A stretch of DNA of 64,000 nt from Pantoea sp. BAV 3049 (GCF_009765445.1 NZ_WHOY01000031.1:4847782-4911781), one strand, 5' to 3'. Shown: positions 30,053-40,365, counted from the stretch's first letter. The notes: a model not told the origin generated them from the letters alone. Translations and numbers: made by a program.

Positions 30053-31123
30053 ATGTCTCGTCCGATTGTCGCAACTATCGACACCAGCGCGTTGCGACAT
30101 AACCTGGCGGTTGCCCGCCAGGCTGCACCTCATTCCCGGCTGTGGTCGGTAGTTAAGGCCAACGCTTATGGACACGGCATTGACCGCGTCTGGCAGAGTT
30201 TTTCCGATACGGACGGCTTTGCCCTGCTGAACCTTGAAGAGGCAATCCTGCTGCGCGAGCGCGGCTGGAAAAAGCCCATTCTTCTGCTGGAGGGTTTTTT
30301 CCACGCCGATGAGCTTCCGATCCTCGATCGCTACCGCCTGACCACCAGCGTGCACAGCAACTGGCAGATTCAGGCGCTGGCGAAGGCGAAGCTCTCGGCG
30401 CCGCTGGATATTTACCTGAAGATGAACAGCGGCATGAACCGTCTGGGTTTTCAGCCGGAGCAGGTCAATCATGCCTGGCATAAACTCAGGGGGCTGGAGA
30501 ACGTTGGCGAGATGACACTAATGGCCCACTTTGCTGAGGCAGAGACCAGCCAGGGAATTACTGAGCCAATGAAACGCATCGATCATGCTGCTGAGGGGCT
30601 GGACTGCCCACGTTCGCTGGCAAACTCTGCTGCAACATTGTGGCACCGTGAAACCCATTATCACTGGGTTCGTCCCGGCATCATCCTGTATGGCGCATCG
30701 CCGAGCGGGAAATGGCAGGATGTCGCCAGCAGTGGCCTGCAACCGGCAATGACGCTGAACAGCGAGCTCATTGCCGTGCAGACGCTGAAGGGCGGTGACG
30801 GTGTGGGTTATGGAGCACGTTACCGTGCAGCAGGCGAGCAGCGCATTGGTGTGGTGGCCTGTGGTTATGCGGATGGTTATCCGCGCCATGCGCCAAACGG
30901 CACGCCGGTCTGGGTTGACGGCGTAAGGACGCAGGTTGTTGGCGCTGTCTCGATGGATATGATCACGGTGGATTTGACCCCTTGTCCGCAGGCTGGCATC
31001 GGCAGTCAGGTTGAACTGTGGGGCAACAACGTGAAGATTGACGAAGTTGCCGAAGCAGCCGGTACCGTGGGCTATGAGCTGATGTGTGCTCTGGCACCAC
31101 GAGTACCGGTACAGGTCAGTTAA
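30053..31123 (+). CDS. dadX: Catabolic alanine racemase
   Basis: PLP enzyme that interconverts L- and D-alanine for DadA. The PLP lysine is in VVKANAYGHG, and GVGYGARY and GAVSMDMITVD carry further active-site residues. The 356-residue length fits. It follows dadA by 29 bases and overlaps the convergent transporter gene by four bases at the stop codons. Confidence 0.95.
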   Translation: MSRPIVATIDTSALRHNLAVARQAAPHSRLWSVVKANAYGHGIDRVWQSFSDTDGFALLNLEEAILLRERGWKKPILLLEGFFHADELPILDRYRLTTSVHSNWQIQALAKAKLSAPLDIYLKMNSGMNRLGFQPEQVNHAWHKLRGLENVGEMTLMAHFAEAETSQGITEPMKRIDHAAEGLDCPRSLANSAATLWHRETHYHWVRPGIILYGASPSGKWQDVASSGLQPAMTLNSELIAVQTLKGGDGVGYGARYRAAGEQRIGVVACGYADGYPRHAPNGTPVWVDGVRTQVVGAVSMDMITVDLTPCPQAGIGSQVELWGNNVKIDEVAEAAGTVGYELMCALAPRVPVQVS

Positions 31124-32331
31124 GAGTTGAGCGCGGTCAGCGTGCCGCGCACTTTTTTACTGTAAATCCACGCCAGGCCAGTCAGCACGGCACCCGCCAC
31201 CATCATCAGTGCCAGCATGGATTTCTCCGCTATCGGCATCGCCATCATCAGCAGACCTGCTGATGAACCGCCCGCCATCTGAATAAATCCGTTAAGTGCT
31301 GAAGCCACGCCTGCCTGCTGCTTGTATGGCTCCAGCGCATAGCTGGTGGCCGGACCAACGGTAAAGGCCAGTCCTGCTACAGAAATCGCCACGGGGAACA
31401 TATAGAGCGCCCAGCTGGTTTGCCACGCTGCAGGCAGCAACAGCATGCCTCCGGTCAGCGTCAGCGCACCAAGCGCCATTGCCACGCTACCCATCGCCAG
31501 GCAAATCGGGCGCCCCAGCTTGCGGATCATTTTATTCACCAGCACGCTGACCAGCATGATCCAAAAACCATTCGCGCCAAAGGCAATGGAGAATTGCAGG
31601 GCGCTCAATTTGCCTTCGGTCATCAGCACCTGTGGTGCAAGAGACACATAGGTCAGCACCATGCCCATTGCACCGGCGTTCGCTAACGCAAAAGCCAGGA
31701 AGCGCGGCTGCCGGAGGATCTCCCGGTACTGGCGTAGCGGGATGCCTTTTACCGCGAGAGTGCCAGCAGGCCGTGTTTCGGGCAGGAAGCAGATCACCAG
31801 CACTCCAATAACCACAGCATAGCTGGTCAGGAACCAGAACGGTGCACGCCAGCCATATGCATCAGCCAGAAAGCCGCCCAGCATTGGCGCAAGAGCCGGA
31901 ACGATGTTAAGTGCACCATTGAGGAAGCCGTATGCGCGGGCTGCATCGTCGCCGTCAAGACGATCCCGTACGCCGCTGAATGCCACCACGGCAGTACAGC
32001 AAACGGCACAGCCCTGGATGATGCGTGCGGTAAGGAACTGCGGCCAGCCGGTGGCGGTTGCCGCCAGGATGCTGCCCAGCAGATAAAGCAGCAGACCGGC
32101 CAGCGCCAGCGGTTTTCTGCCGAGGTTATCCACCAGCGGACCGGCAACCAGCTGCCCCAATCCCATCACCAGCAGGAAAATCGGGATAGTGGTCTGAATT
32201 TTACTGACTGGTGTATCCAGCCCCAGAGCGATCCCGGGCAGGGTGGGCAGGTACAAATCGATACCCAGTGGCGCCAGAAGCACCAGGCTGAGAAGGAGTA
32301 AGGTGAATTTTTGCATCGAGGGAGGCGACAT
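31120..32331 (-). CDS. Bcr/CflA-type DHA1 multidrug efflux transporter
   Basis: A 403-residue MFS protein with about 12 membrane segments. The DHA1 loop motif GPLVDNLGRKPLAL lies between helices 2 and 3, and SGVRDRLDGDDAARAYGFLN is close to Bcr/CflA and MdtL proteins. The likely role is drug or metabolite export; the substrate is unknown. The ATG at 32331 and one 15 bases later (MQKFTLLLLSLVLL) are both possible; neither has a strong ribosome site. It is convergent with dadX and not at this place in E. coli. Confidence 0.85.
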   Translation of the reverse strand: MSPPSMQKFTLLLLSLVLLAPLGIDLYLPTLPGIALGLDTPVSKIQTTIPIFLLVMGLGQLVAGPLVDNLGRKPLALAGLLLYLLGSILAATATGWPQFLTARIIQGCAVCCTAVVAFSGVRDRLDGDDAARAYGFLNGALNIVPALAPMLGGFLADAYGWRAPFWFLTSYAVVIGVLVICFLPETRPAGTLAVKGIPLRQYREILRQPRFLAFALANAGAMGMVLTYVSLAPQVLMTEGKLSALQFSIAFGANGFWIMLVSVLVNKMIRKLGRPICLAMGSVAMALGALTLTGGMLLLPAAWQTSWALYMFPVAISVAGLAFTVGPATSYALEPYKQQAGVASALNGFIQMAGGSSAGLLMMAMPIAEKSMLALMMVAGAVLTGLAWIYSKKVRGTLTALNS

Positions 32332-32450
32332 CCATTAAAAAGCAAGCCGGAAAGGGTAGTGATTAGCGGGGAAAAAGAAAAGGAGAATCTGAAGGGCAAG
32401 AGTTCAGAGTCATGCCGTCATTGACCGGCATGACTCTGACTTTTGCGGGA

Positions 32451-33917
32451 TCAGTACGCGCCGTCGCGACGCAGAACCACACCGGCCGTTTTAAACAGGA
32501 TCGCAATATCGGTCCACAGCGCCCAGTTTTTCACATACCATGAATCGAAATAGACGCGGGTGTCATAGTCGATGTCGTTACGTCCGCTGACCTGCCATAA
32601 ACCGGTCATGCCGGGTTTAGCCATCAGATAGTAATCCACATCCCCGGCATAACGCTCCAGTTCGGCTTCAATTACCGGACGTGGCCCCACCAGACTCATC
32701 TCACCACGGATAACGTTCCATAACTGTGGCAGCTCATCCAGACTGGTCTTGCGCAGGAATGCCCCAATTTTGGTGACACGCGGATCGTTTTTCAGCTTGA
32801 AGTCCTTTTCCCACTCGGCCCGGGCTTCATCACTGGTGGCTAATAACTCTTCCAGCACTTCTTTTGAATTCGTCACCATTGAGCGGAACTTCAGGCATTT
32901 GAATTTCTTGCCGTCCTGACCCACACGTTCGTGACCATAGATTTTGTTGCCACCATCACGGCCGACCATCCAGCAAATCAACCCAAAGGCCGGGGCCAGG
33001 AACAGCAGCAGCAGCGAAGCGACCACGATATCGAATACTCGCTTCAGGAAGCGGGAAGAGCGTTTAGCCAGATTGTTACTGACGCGGAGGATCATCACTT
33101 CATGGCTGAAGATAAACGACATATCGGTCCCGTACAGTGGAACACCTCGCAGGGTAGGCACCACGGAGACGGAGCGGCATTTCTTCTTGGATAGCAGCTT
33201 CAGCCACTTGTCACGCATCGACTGCTGCTCATATTCCATCGCCACGATAAACTGAGTGTTTTCCAGGTCAACCGTGTCCCAGACGATGTCTTTCGAGGTG
33301 ATTACCGGCACGCCATTCATGGTTTCTGCGCCATTGTGACCATTAGAAGCAACAAACGCCTTAACCTCATAACCGAGGAGCTCTTCACTTTGCAGCGCAG
33401 CGTAAGCCTCGCGGGCGTTCTTGCCGGAACCAATAATGATGGTCTGCTTCTGCCACTGGCCCGCTTTCAGAATGGCGTGTTTAACGCTGGAACGAAGCAG
33501 CGGCACCAGGATCAGTGCGAAAGCCCAGGTGAAGCTCCACAACATGCGGGAAAAATCCCATTTGGAGAAGGCAATCAGCGCCAGATCCAGCAGGGAGAAG
33601 ATCACCAGAGTTTTAATTATCTCTTTTAATTCAAACCAGAAGGGTTTGCGATAGGTGTAATGACGCAGTCGCATCCAGAACCATGCGGTACAGACCACTG
33701 ACATAACGAATTGAGCAATAAAACGGACCTTCACTTCCTGAGGTGGGATAAATATATCCAGATTGCCCCAAATACCTCTTACAGTCGCTGCGGATAAAAA
33801 CAGCGCCAGGTTGATTGAGATTAAATCTGAAAGACTTAATGTCACCTTGGCAATAATGTTTTTTCGGGTGCCGCTAAAAGCGCGACGGCGGTCGTTCAGT
33901 ACCAGAGTACTTGCCAT
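32451..33917 (-). CDS. WbaP/AmsG-type undecaprenyl-phosphate sugar phosphotransferase
   Basis: Transfers a sugar-1-phosphate (probably galactose) to undecaprenyl phosphate, the first step in building an exopolysaccharide or O-antigen repeat. The 488-residue protein has N-terminal membrane helices, a middle nucleotide-fold domain (IIIGSGKNAREAYAAL), and a C-terminal bacterial sugar transferase domain from about residue 285 (KRVFDIVVASLLLLF, KFRSMV, FLRKTSLDELPQLWNV, GPRPV, KPGMTGLWQVSGR). I used the ATG at 33917 (MASTLVLNDRRR), with AGAGCAGG just upstream, over an ATG 17 codons earlier. No polysaccharide genes adjoin it. AmsG of Erwinia and WbaP/WcaJ are the closest families; I cannot separate them by eye. 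Confidence 0.85.
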   Translation of the reverse strand: MASTLVLNDRRRAFSGTRKNIIAKVTLSLSDLISINLALFLSAATVRGIWGNLDIFIPPQEVKVRFIAQFVMSVVCTAWFWMRLRHYTYRKPFWFELKEIIKTLVIFSLLDLALIAFSKWDFSRMLWSFTWAFALILVPLLRSSVKHAILKAGQWQKQTIIIGSGKNAREAYAALQSEELLGYEVKAFVASNGHNGAETMNGVPVITSKDIVWDTVDLENTQFIVAMEYEQQSMRDKWLKLLSKKKCRSVSVVPTLRGVPLYGTDMSFIFSHEVMILRVSNNLAKRSSRFLKRVFDIVVASLLLLFLAPAFGLICWMVGRDGGNKIYGHERVGQDGKKFKCLKFRSMVTNSKEVLEELLATSDEARAEWEKDFKLKNDPRVTKIGAFLRKTSLDELPQLWNVIRGEMSLVGPRPVIEAELERYAGDVDYYLMAKPGMTGLWQVSGRNDIDYDTRVYFDSWYVKNWALWTDIAILFKTAGVVLRRDGAY

Positions 33918-34132
33918 AATGCCTGCTCTCTTTTCATGAGGGAAGGAGACCTGACGAGGATCAAGCACGCGTTCAGGCGTAACGGGTTGAAATTAACCCC
34001 TTTAAATTCAACAAAAAAGAGTATCGGTCTTCCATCGTGTAGCGCCAGGAACTGAGCACCGTAAATGCCGCAGCAGTCCATTGCCTTGTGAAGCAGTGAA
34101 CGAGTATGCAGGACTTATTTGGCTTAGTTAAT

Positions 34133-34146
34133 ACGGGATATTCCTA
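34133..34146. promoter_or_regulatory. RcsAB-box-like sequence upstream of the transferase gene
   Basis: ACGGGATATTCCTA matches the RcsAB box consensus TAAGAATATTCCTA at 10 of 14 positions, including the whole right half. It lies about 215 bases ahead of the WbaP/AmsG-like start. RcsAB controls capsule genes, among them amsG in Erwinia (family knowledge). No footprint data; moderate to low confidence. Confidence 0.45.
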
Positions 34147-34229
34147 AAATGGTGGAATTGCTTTCGGTAAAATTAGAATCGGGAATCATTGCGAGCGAAA
34201 GAAAATGAATGAGGGGGAAATAAGTTAAT

Positions 34230-34257
34230 TTGTTATCTTATGATAATAAGATAACAA
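34230..34257. repeat. 12-bp perfect AT-rich inverted repeat
   Basis: TTGTTATCTTAT (34230-34241) and its exact complement (34246-34257) flank GATA. It lies between the yebV stop and the RcsAB-like box, upstream of the transferase gene. It could be an operator or a weak hairpin; with no U-run on either side it is not a standard terminator. Confidence 0.6.
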
Positions 34258-34318
34258 TATGGCGACAATAATATGAAGGTTCACCGTTACGAATAACCGC
34301 AACGGCGAGAAGGCATGA

Positions 34319-34552
34319 TTATGCAGGTTTTTTCAGTATCCAGCGATTTTGCTCTTTATCATAATGCCCGATGGCAAGATCGACTGGCTCACCGTCAATC
34401 CAGGCGGGCACGCTGGTTTCACCGTCCCAGCCGTCAAGCTGATCTGTCAGCCCCGGGTTGGTCTGGCAGGGGATGCTGACGGTATCGATATTCTGCACAT
34501 CCAGCTCTGCATCGATGATTTCATAGCGACCAATCTTCACGACATGACCCAT
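34319..34552 (-). CDS. yebV: DUF1480 family protein, YebV-like
   Basis: A 77-residue DUF1480 protein resembling E. coli YebV (VVKIGRYEIIDAELD, TVSIPCQTNPGLTDQLDGWDGETSVPA in part). GGGAG lies seven bases before the ATG at 34552, so eight more upstream codons are left out. Its function is unknown. It follows cvrA on the same strand; in E. coli yebV is elsewhere. Confidence 0.85.
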   Translation of the reverse strand: MGHVVKIGRYEIIDAELDVQNIDTVSIPCQTNPGLTDQLDGWDGETSVPAWIDGEPVDLAIGHYDKEQNRWILKKPA

Positions 34553-34628
34553 GATTTTCTCCCTTCGGAAATACACGAACTTTAAGAATAGTCGCTATTT
34601 CACAGAGATCGAGCGATCCGGGCCAGGA

Positions 34629-36356
34629 TTATTCCTTGTCTTCCGCTACCCGCACGCCAATTTTGATAATTTCATTGTCTTCTTTCTCGGCAACCGTCCA
34701 GATCATGTTTTTCCATTCCACCTGATCGCCTACCACCGGTGCGCCACCAATCATCCCGGCGATCAGGTGGCCCAGCGTCTGCTGAATGTTGGTTTCATTA
34801 TCCAGCTCAATGCCGTAAATTTCGGAAACATCGTTCAGTCGTGCATCAGCCTGCAAAATAAAGTCCCCGAAAAAACGCTGGTCCAGTGCCACAGGAGGTG
34901 ACTGGCTGAACAGCTTGCCAAGTTCCGGAAGATCTTTTTCGCGGCCAATCACGCACAGCACATCGCCTTCTCTCAGGCGGGTATTGCCGGTGGGATGCAG
35001 CAGCAGGTTATCCCGGAACAGGGCGGCAATACGGGTTTCCCTTGGCATCCGCAAATCCCGCAGTGCTGCGCCCACGCACCATTTATCCGCGCCTAACTGA
35101 TAAACGAACTGCTCCCAGGGATTTTCCGGATGAATATCCAGCCCGACACGGGAAATGGGTGAGGCCATTGGCGGGACGATGACTCTGGCCTTACGGGCGG
35201 CAAGGCCAAGAGAGGTTCCCTGTACCATCAGCGATACCAGTACCACGAAGAAAGCAATATTAAAGAACAACGAAGCGTGGGGCAGACCAGCCATCATCGG
35301 GAACACGGCCAGGATGATCGGCAACGCTCCGCGCAGGCCTACCCAACTGATAAACAACCTCTCACGAATATGGAACCCGCGGAACGGCAGCAGGCCAATC
35401 ATCACCGACAGCGGTCGGGCAATCAGGATCAGCCAGACTGAGAGTGCCATCGCAGGCACAGCGATATTCCACAGATCTTTCGGGTTAACTAACAGGCCGA
35501 GTACCAGGAACATACCAATCTGGCTCAGCCATGCCATGCCGTCGAAGGTTTGCAGAATGCCGTGGCGGTTGCGGATAGGGCGGTTGCCCAGCACGAAGCC
35601 GCAAAGGTAGACCGCCAGAATGCCGCTGCCTTCCAGCACGGTGGTCAGCGCAAAAATCAGGATACCGCCGCTGACCGCCAGCAGAGGATAGAGGCCGCTG
35701 GCCAGCGAGACGCGGTTAATCAGCTGCAGTAAAGCCCAGCCGCCACCCAGGCCAAGCACAATGCCAAGACCAAACTGCTGGATCAGATGGACGACAAACA
35801 TAAAGCTCAGGCCGGTTTCGCCCCGTTGGATCATCTCTATCAGCGTGATGGTCAGAAACACGGCCATCGGGTCATTACTGCCAGATTCGATTTCCAGCGT
35901 GGCGCTGACACGCTCGTTCAGCCCTTTGCCGCCGAGCAATGAAAACACTGCCGCTGCATCCGTGGAGCCGATAATCGCTCCAACCAGGAAGCCATCAATC
36001 ATATTCAGATTGAATAACCACGCCGCCGCCATGCCGGTCAGTCCCGCCGTGATCAGCACGCCCAATGTAGCGAGGGAAAGAGCCGGTCCGAGCGCGACCT
36101 TAAATGAGCTGGCCTGGGTACGCATACCGCCATCCAGCAGGATCACCGCCAGTGCCAGGTTACTGATCAGATAGGCGGCCGGATAGTCATTAAACGCTAT
36201 ACCACCAATGCCGTCGACGCCAGCCAGCATGCCCAGCGCGAGGAAAATAACCAAAATCGGAATGCCCAGCTTTGAAGAGAACGAACTCAGTAAAATGCTC
36301 GCAGCAACCAGCACGGATCCGATAATAAACAAACTGTAGATTGCGCTGGCTTCCAA
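34629..36356 (-). CDS. cvrA: K+/H+ antiporter of the NhaP2/CvrA type
   Basis: Exports K+ (and possibly NH4+) for protons, protecting against turgor and ion stress. The 575-residue protein has about 12 membrane segments ([22 protein letters not shown] in part, [33 protein letters not shown]), then a TrkA-C domain ([11 protein letters not shown]) and a CorC/HlyC-type C-terminal domain. I chose TTG at 36356 because AGGAG lies eight bases upstream and the E. coli protein begins at the same residue; an in-frame ATG 21 codons upstream would add an unrelated tail. It lies two genes after dadX as in E. coli, but without ldcA and emtA beside it. Confidence 0.93.
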   Translation of the reverse strand: MEASAIYSLFIIGSVLVAASILLSSFSSKLGIPILVIFLALGMLAGVDGIGGIAFNDYPAAYLISNLALAVILLDGGMRTQASSFKVALGPALSLATLGVLITAGLTGMAAAWLFNLNMIDGFLVGAIIGSTDAAAVFSLLGGKGLNERVSATLEIESGSNDPMAVFLTITLIEMIQRGETGLSFMFVVHLIQQFGLGIVLGLGGGWALLQLINRVSLASGLYPLLAVSGGILIFALTTVLEGSGILAVYLCGFVLGNRPIRNRHGILQTFDGMAWLSQIGMFLVLGLLVNPKDLWNIAVPAMALSVWLILIARPLSVMIGLLPFRGFHIRERLFISWVGLRGALPIILAVFPMMAGLPHASLFFNIAFFVVLVSLMVQGTSLGLAARKARVIVPPMASPISRVGLDIHPENPWEQFVYQLGADKWCVGAALRDLRMPRETRIAALFRDNLLLHPTGNTRLREGDVLCVIGREKDLPELGKLFSQSPPVALDQRFFGDFILQADARLNDVSEIYGIELDNETNIQQTLGHLIAGMIGGAPVVGDQVEWKNMIWTVAEKEDNEIIKIGVRVAEDKE

Positions 36357-36607
36357 TGGGGCATTCTCCTGTGGGTTAGAAATTATGCGTTTTAACAATG
36401 TGTTGTAAGAGTACCGCAAATGTTAAAACGTGGGCATCATTCATCTCGCTGTGAGAGGTTTTTTTTTCAGGCCACTATCTTAACTTATTTTTCCCTCAGG
36501 CAAATGGCACTGAGTGCGTATGAATAAGGGCTTATTTATGGGATTGACAGAGAAAACGGAAGAAGTGCGGGGTTTTTGTGAGTTACATCTGATAAACGAT
36601 GGATAAA

Positions 36608-36628
36608 GCCAGTAAAAAATTTACTGGC
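36608..36628 (-). terminator. Hairpin downstream of yeaH
   Basis: A 9-bp stem GCCAGTAAA/TTTACTGGC (36608-36616 with 36620-36628) lies 22 bases past the yeaH stop and is followed on the minus strand by TTTAT. It is a plausible terminator of yeaGH. Confidence 0.6.
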
Positions 36629-36649
36629 TGTGAATGAGCATAAAAGAGA

Positions 36650-37927
36650 TCAGTAACTCTCTTCCGCTTGTTTGTGAAAAAGCTCACGAAAGACCGGATA
36701 GATATCTTCAGGCTCGCGAATATGCTGAATGGCAAAATTATCAAACATGGCCTGCAGATGTTCGTATTCCCGCCAGAGCGTCTGATGCGCACGCCGGGTG
36801 ATTTCGATATAAGTGTAGTAGCGAACCACTGGCAGAAGATGTTTTGCCAGAATTTCGTGGCAAAGAGGTGAATCATCGGCCCAGTTATCGCCATCGGAAG
36901 CCTGAGCAGCATAGATATTCCACTGTGCCGGGTCGTAACGCTCTTTGATCACTTCATCCATCAGCTTTAGTGCGCTGGATACAATGGTGCCGCCGGTTTC
37001 CTGCGAATAGAAGAACTCCTGTTCATCGACCTCTTTTGCCTGAGTGTGGTGGCGGATGTAAACCACATCGACATTTTTGTAGGTGCGGCTAAGGAACAGG
37101 TAAAGCAGGATATAGAATCGCTTAGCCATATCCTTGGTGGCCTGGTCCATCGAACCGGAAACGTCCATCAGGCAGAACATCACCGCCTGGCTGGAAGGCT
37201 CAGGACGTTTTTCAAAATTTTTGTAACGCAGATCGAAAGTGTCGATAAACGGTACTCGTTTAATGCGGGCACGAAGATCGGTGATTTCTTGACGCAGCCT
37301 TTCTTCTTCCAGCAACTGAGCGGGTTCCGCTTGCTGTACAGCTTCCAGAGAAGCTTCAAGCTCATGCAGCATTCTGCGTTTGCCCGCGGTCATCGCAGTG
37401 CGGCGCGCCAGTGAGTTCTGTAGCGAGCGCACCACGCTGATATTAGCCGGCACCCCGTTGGAGGTGTAGCCAGCGCGGTGGACTTTGTACTCATTCAGCT
37501 GACGATGCTGGTTTTTTTTCAGGTTCGGCAGCGCCAGATCTTCAAACAGCAGGTCGAGATATTCGTCTTTCGAGATGTTGAAGACGAATTCATCCTGGCC
37601 TTCACCGTCCTGACTGGCATTGCCCTGGCCACTTCCGCCGCCGCCGCCGCCCTGAGGGCGTTCGACACGGTCATTCTGAACAAAGTGGTCGTTCCCAGGA
37701 TGAACACGGTGGCGCTGGCCGCCGCGACCCTGATGGAAACTTGGTTCGTTGATATCATCAATGGGAATAGAGACAGATTCGCCGCTTTCAACGTCTGTTA
37801 CCGAACGCTTATTAATGGCCTCGGAGATCGACTGTTTGATTTGCGACTTGTAACGGCGCAAGAAGCGCTGGCGATTCACCGCGCTCTTGTTTTTCCCGTT
37901 AAGACGCCGATCGATAAAATAGGCCAT
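36650..37927 (-). CDS. yeaH: DUF444 (VWA-like) protein YeaH
   Basis: A 425-residue DUF444 protein with a metal-site (MIDAS-like) motif MDVSGSMDQ and a Gly-rich segment near residue 90. It is made with the YeaG kinase, 70 bases after it. I used the ATG at 37927 ([14 protein letters not shown]) with GGGGGGAG upstream over one 24 bases earlier. It has a role in sigma-S- and nitrogen-related stress with YeaG in E. coli; the mechanism is not known. Confidence 0.94.
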   Translation of the reverse strand: MAYFIDRRLNGKNKSAVNRQRFLRRYKSQIKQSISEAINKRSVTDVESGESVSIPIDDINEPSFHQGRGGQRHRVHPGNDHFVQNDRVERPQGGGGGGSGQGNASQDGEGQDEFVFNISKDEYLDLLFEDLALPNLKKNQHRQLNEYKVHRAGYTSNGVPANISVVRSLQNSLARRTAMTAGKRRMLHELEASLEAVQQAEPAQLLEEERLRQEITDLRARIKRVPFIDTFDLRYKNFEKRPEPSSQAVMFCLMDVSGSMDQATKDMAKRFYILLYLFLSRTYKNVDVVYIRHHTQAKEVDEQEFFYSQETGGTIVSSALKLMDEVIKERYDPAQWNIYAAQASDGDNWADDSPLCHEILAKHLLPVVRYYTYIEITRRAHQTLWREYEHLQAMFDNFAIQHIREPEDIYPVFRELFHKQAEESY

Positions 37928-37997
37928 AACTCCCCCCAAACAACGTTGCAAGCCGGGTCAGGTTACCCTGACCCCTGTAGCACTTCTGAGGCTGGTA

Positions 37998-39932
37998 TCA
38001 GGACGATTTTCTGACGCGCAGATACCATTCGCACAGCAAGCGGACCTGCTTGCGGGTATAGCCTTTTTCCATCATACGGTCGACAAAATCGTCGTGTTTT
38101 TTCTGCTCGTCGGTGGACGTTTTTGCATTGAACGAGATTACCGGCAGCAGCTCTTCGGTGTTCGAGAACATTTTCTTCTCGATTACCGTGCGCAGCTTCT
38201 CGTAGCTGGTCCAGTTCGGATTGCGACCGCTGTTATGGGCTCGGGTACGCAGTACGAAGTTGACGATCTCATTACGGAAGTCTTTCGGATTACTGATCCC
38301 GGCAGGCTTCTCAATTTTTTCCAGTTCAGCATTCAGTGATTCACGGTCAAACAGCTGCCCGGTATCCGGATCGCGATATTCCTGATCCTGGATCCAGAAG
38401 TCAGCATAAGTGACGTAGCGGTCGAAGATGTTCTGGCCATATTCCGAATAGGACTCCAGATAAGCAGTCTGGATCTCTTTACCGATAAACTCGGCGTATT
38501 TCGGGATCAGGTAGCCTTTCAGGTGCTCCAGATATTTCTCGGCCAGGTCCTGCGGGAACTGCTCACGCTCGATCTGTTGCTCCAGTACATAGAAGAGGTG
38601 CACAGGGTTGGCCGCCACCTCGGCGTGATCAAAGTTGAACACGCGGGAGAGGATCTTAAAGGCAAAACGGGTAGAAAGGCCGTTCATCCCTTCATCGACG
38701 CCTGCGTAATCACGATACTCCTGATAGGACTTGGCTTTCGGATCGGTATCCTTGAGGCTTTCCCCATCATAAACGCGCATTTTGGAGTAGGTGCTGGAGT
38801 TCTCAGGCTCTTTCAGACGCGAAAGAATAGAGAAGCGGGCCAGCGTTTCCAGCGTACCTGGTGCGCATGGCGCATGGGTCAACTCACTGTGATCGAGCAG
38901 CTTGTCGTAAATTTTAATTTCTTCAGACACGCGCAGGCAGTAAGGCACCTTGACGATATACACGCGGTCGAGGAACGCCTCATTATTTTTGTTGTTACGG
39001 AAGGTGACCCACTCTGATTCGTTAGAGTGCGCCAGAATAATACCGTTGAACGGCAGGGCGGAGATACCTTCCGTACCGTTGTAGTTACCTTCCTGAGTAG
39101 CCGTCAGCAGGGGATGCAGCACTTTGATGGGTGCTTTAAACATCTCGACGAACTCCATGATCCCCTGGTTGGCCCGGCACAGAGCACCAGAGTAACCATA
39201 GGCGTCAGGATCGTTCTGCGCGTGGTTTTCAAGCTTACGGATATCCACTTTACCCACCAGAGCAGAGATGTCCTGATTGTTTTCATCACCTGGTTCTGTT
39301 TTGGCAATAGCCAGCTGTTCAAGGATGGATGGCCAGACCTTAACAACTTTGAAGCGGGAGATATCGCCGCCAAAGTCATGCAGCCGTTTCGCTGCCCACG
39401 GTGACATAATCGTGCCGAGATAGCGGCGCGGCACACCATACTCTTTCTCAAGAATGTTAGCGTCTTCCTGCGGATTAAACAGACACAGCGGATGATCATT
39501 GACCGGGCTGCGCTCGCCGTCAGCGCTTAATACATAGATAGGCACGCGCTGCATCAGAGATTTCAGACGCTCAGCCAGAGAGGATTTACCACCACCGACC
39601 GGACCCAGCAGATAAAGGATCTGTTTCTTCTCCTCAAGGCCCTGAGCGGCGTGTTTAAGATATGAGACGATCTGTTCAATCGCCTCTTCCATACCGTAAA
39701 ATTCTTCAAAGGCTGGGTAACGCGCAATAACACGGTTGGAGAACAGTCGGGAAAGGCGAGGCTCCTGCGCAGTATCAACCATTACTGGCTCACCTATAGC
39801 CATTAACAGTCTCTCTGCCGCGTTGGCGTATGCACTGCGATCTTGCCGACATACGGTAAGAAATTCCTGCAGTGTGAACTCTTCGTCCTTGGCAGCTTCA
39901 TAACGCTGACGATAGTGATCGAATATATTCAT
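37998..39932 (-). CDS. yeaG: PrkA-type serine protein kinase YeaG
   Basis: A 644-residue PrkA-family protein with an N-terminal AAA-like domain (Walker A LLGPVGGGKSSLAERL) and a C-terminal kinase-like domain. E. coli YeaG helps adaptation to nitrogen starvation. A sigma-54 promoter lies 82-98 bases upstream, in agreement. It is first in yeaGH. Confidence 0.95.
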   Translation of the reverse strand: MNIFDHYRQRYEAAKDEEFTLQEFLTVCRQDRSAYANAAERLLMAIGEPVMVDTAQEPRLSRLFSNRVIARYPAFEEFYGMEEAIEQIVSYLKHAAQGLEEKKQILYLLGPVGGGKSSLAERLKSLMQRVPIYVLSADGERSPVNDHPLCLFNPQEDANILEKEYGVPRRYLGTIMSPWAAKRLHDFGGDISRFKVVKVWPSILEQLAIAKTEPGDENNQDISALVGKVDIRKLENHAQNDPDAYGYSGALCRANQGIMEFVEMFKAPIKVLHPLLTATQEGNYNGTEGISALPFNGIILAHSNESEWVTFRNNKNNEAFLDRVYIVKVPYCLRVSEEIKIYDKLLDHSELTHAPCAPGTLETLARFSILSRLKEPENSSTYSKMRVYDGESLKDTDPKAKSYQEYRDYAGVDEGMNGLSTRFAFKILSRVFNFDHAEVAANPVHLFYVLEQQIEREQFPQDLAEKYLEHLKGYLIPKYAEFIGKEIQTAYLESYSEYGQNIFDRYVTYADFWIQDQEYRDPDTGQLFDRESLNAELEKIEKPAGISNPKDFRNEIVNFVLRTRAHNSGRNPNWTSYEKLRTVIEKKMFSNTEELLPVISFNAKTSTDEQKKHDDFVDRMMEKGYTRKQVRLLCEWYLRVRKSS

Positions 39933-40013
39933 AGCGATGCCCGTCCTTTCATTTTTAGCACAGGTAACAGGAGCCTAATTACGGTCAGCCCCTGAAGGAA
40001 CTTATAGGAGTAG

Positions 40014-40030
40014 AGCAACCCTTATGCCAA
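40014..40030 (-). promoter_or_regulatory. Sigma-54 promoter of yeaGH
   Basis: On the minus strand TTGGCATAAGGGTTGCT has GG and GC separated by exactly 10 bases, and matches the sigma-54 consensus TGGCAC-N5-TTGCW at all but one core base. It lies 82 bases ahead of the yeaG ATG. This agrees with known NtrC/sigma-54 control of yeaG in E. coli. I did not find a clear NtrC site upstream. Confidence 0.78.
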
Positions 40031-40365
40031 CCTGACGTTTTTTTATCAGGATACACAAAACTTATGATTACTCTGCTCGTTAAAATTGACCTTCTTTCAT
40101 TAAAGCGTAGTTGGCATTTAAGAAATTTCCTGAACCTCCCGCCTTTTTCAATGAAATTTCAATAACAAAGTCATTTAATGACCTGGCGATGGCCTTGGCT
40201 GATGCGGGCTGCGTGGAAATTGTAAATAAGCCAGTACAATCGCTGGGGCGCCGGGCGGTCTGAAAATTGATTCTGAGTGCTACAGACCGTGTAAACTTTT
40301 AACCAATAGCGTCCGGGCTGTTAAACTGCCTGTCTTGATTGTTATATTTATGGAATGAATAAATT
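40031..40365. other. yeaG-mipA divergent region
   Basis: The remaining 335 bases are AT-rich with no ORF. They should hold the enhancer sites for yeaGH and the mipA promoter; I could not identify specific sites. Confidence 0.35.

Noticed and set aside
33980-34060. A JUMPstart/ops element ahead of the transferase gene
   Set aside because: The nearest match (GGCGCTACACG) shares only a few positions with the ops core GGCGGTAGCGT.
33896-34081. A 61-codon frame overlapping the start of the WbaP/AmsG-like gene
   Set aside because: No good ribosome site, out of frame with the gene, no recognisable product.
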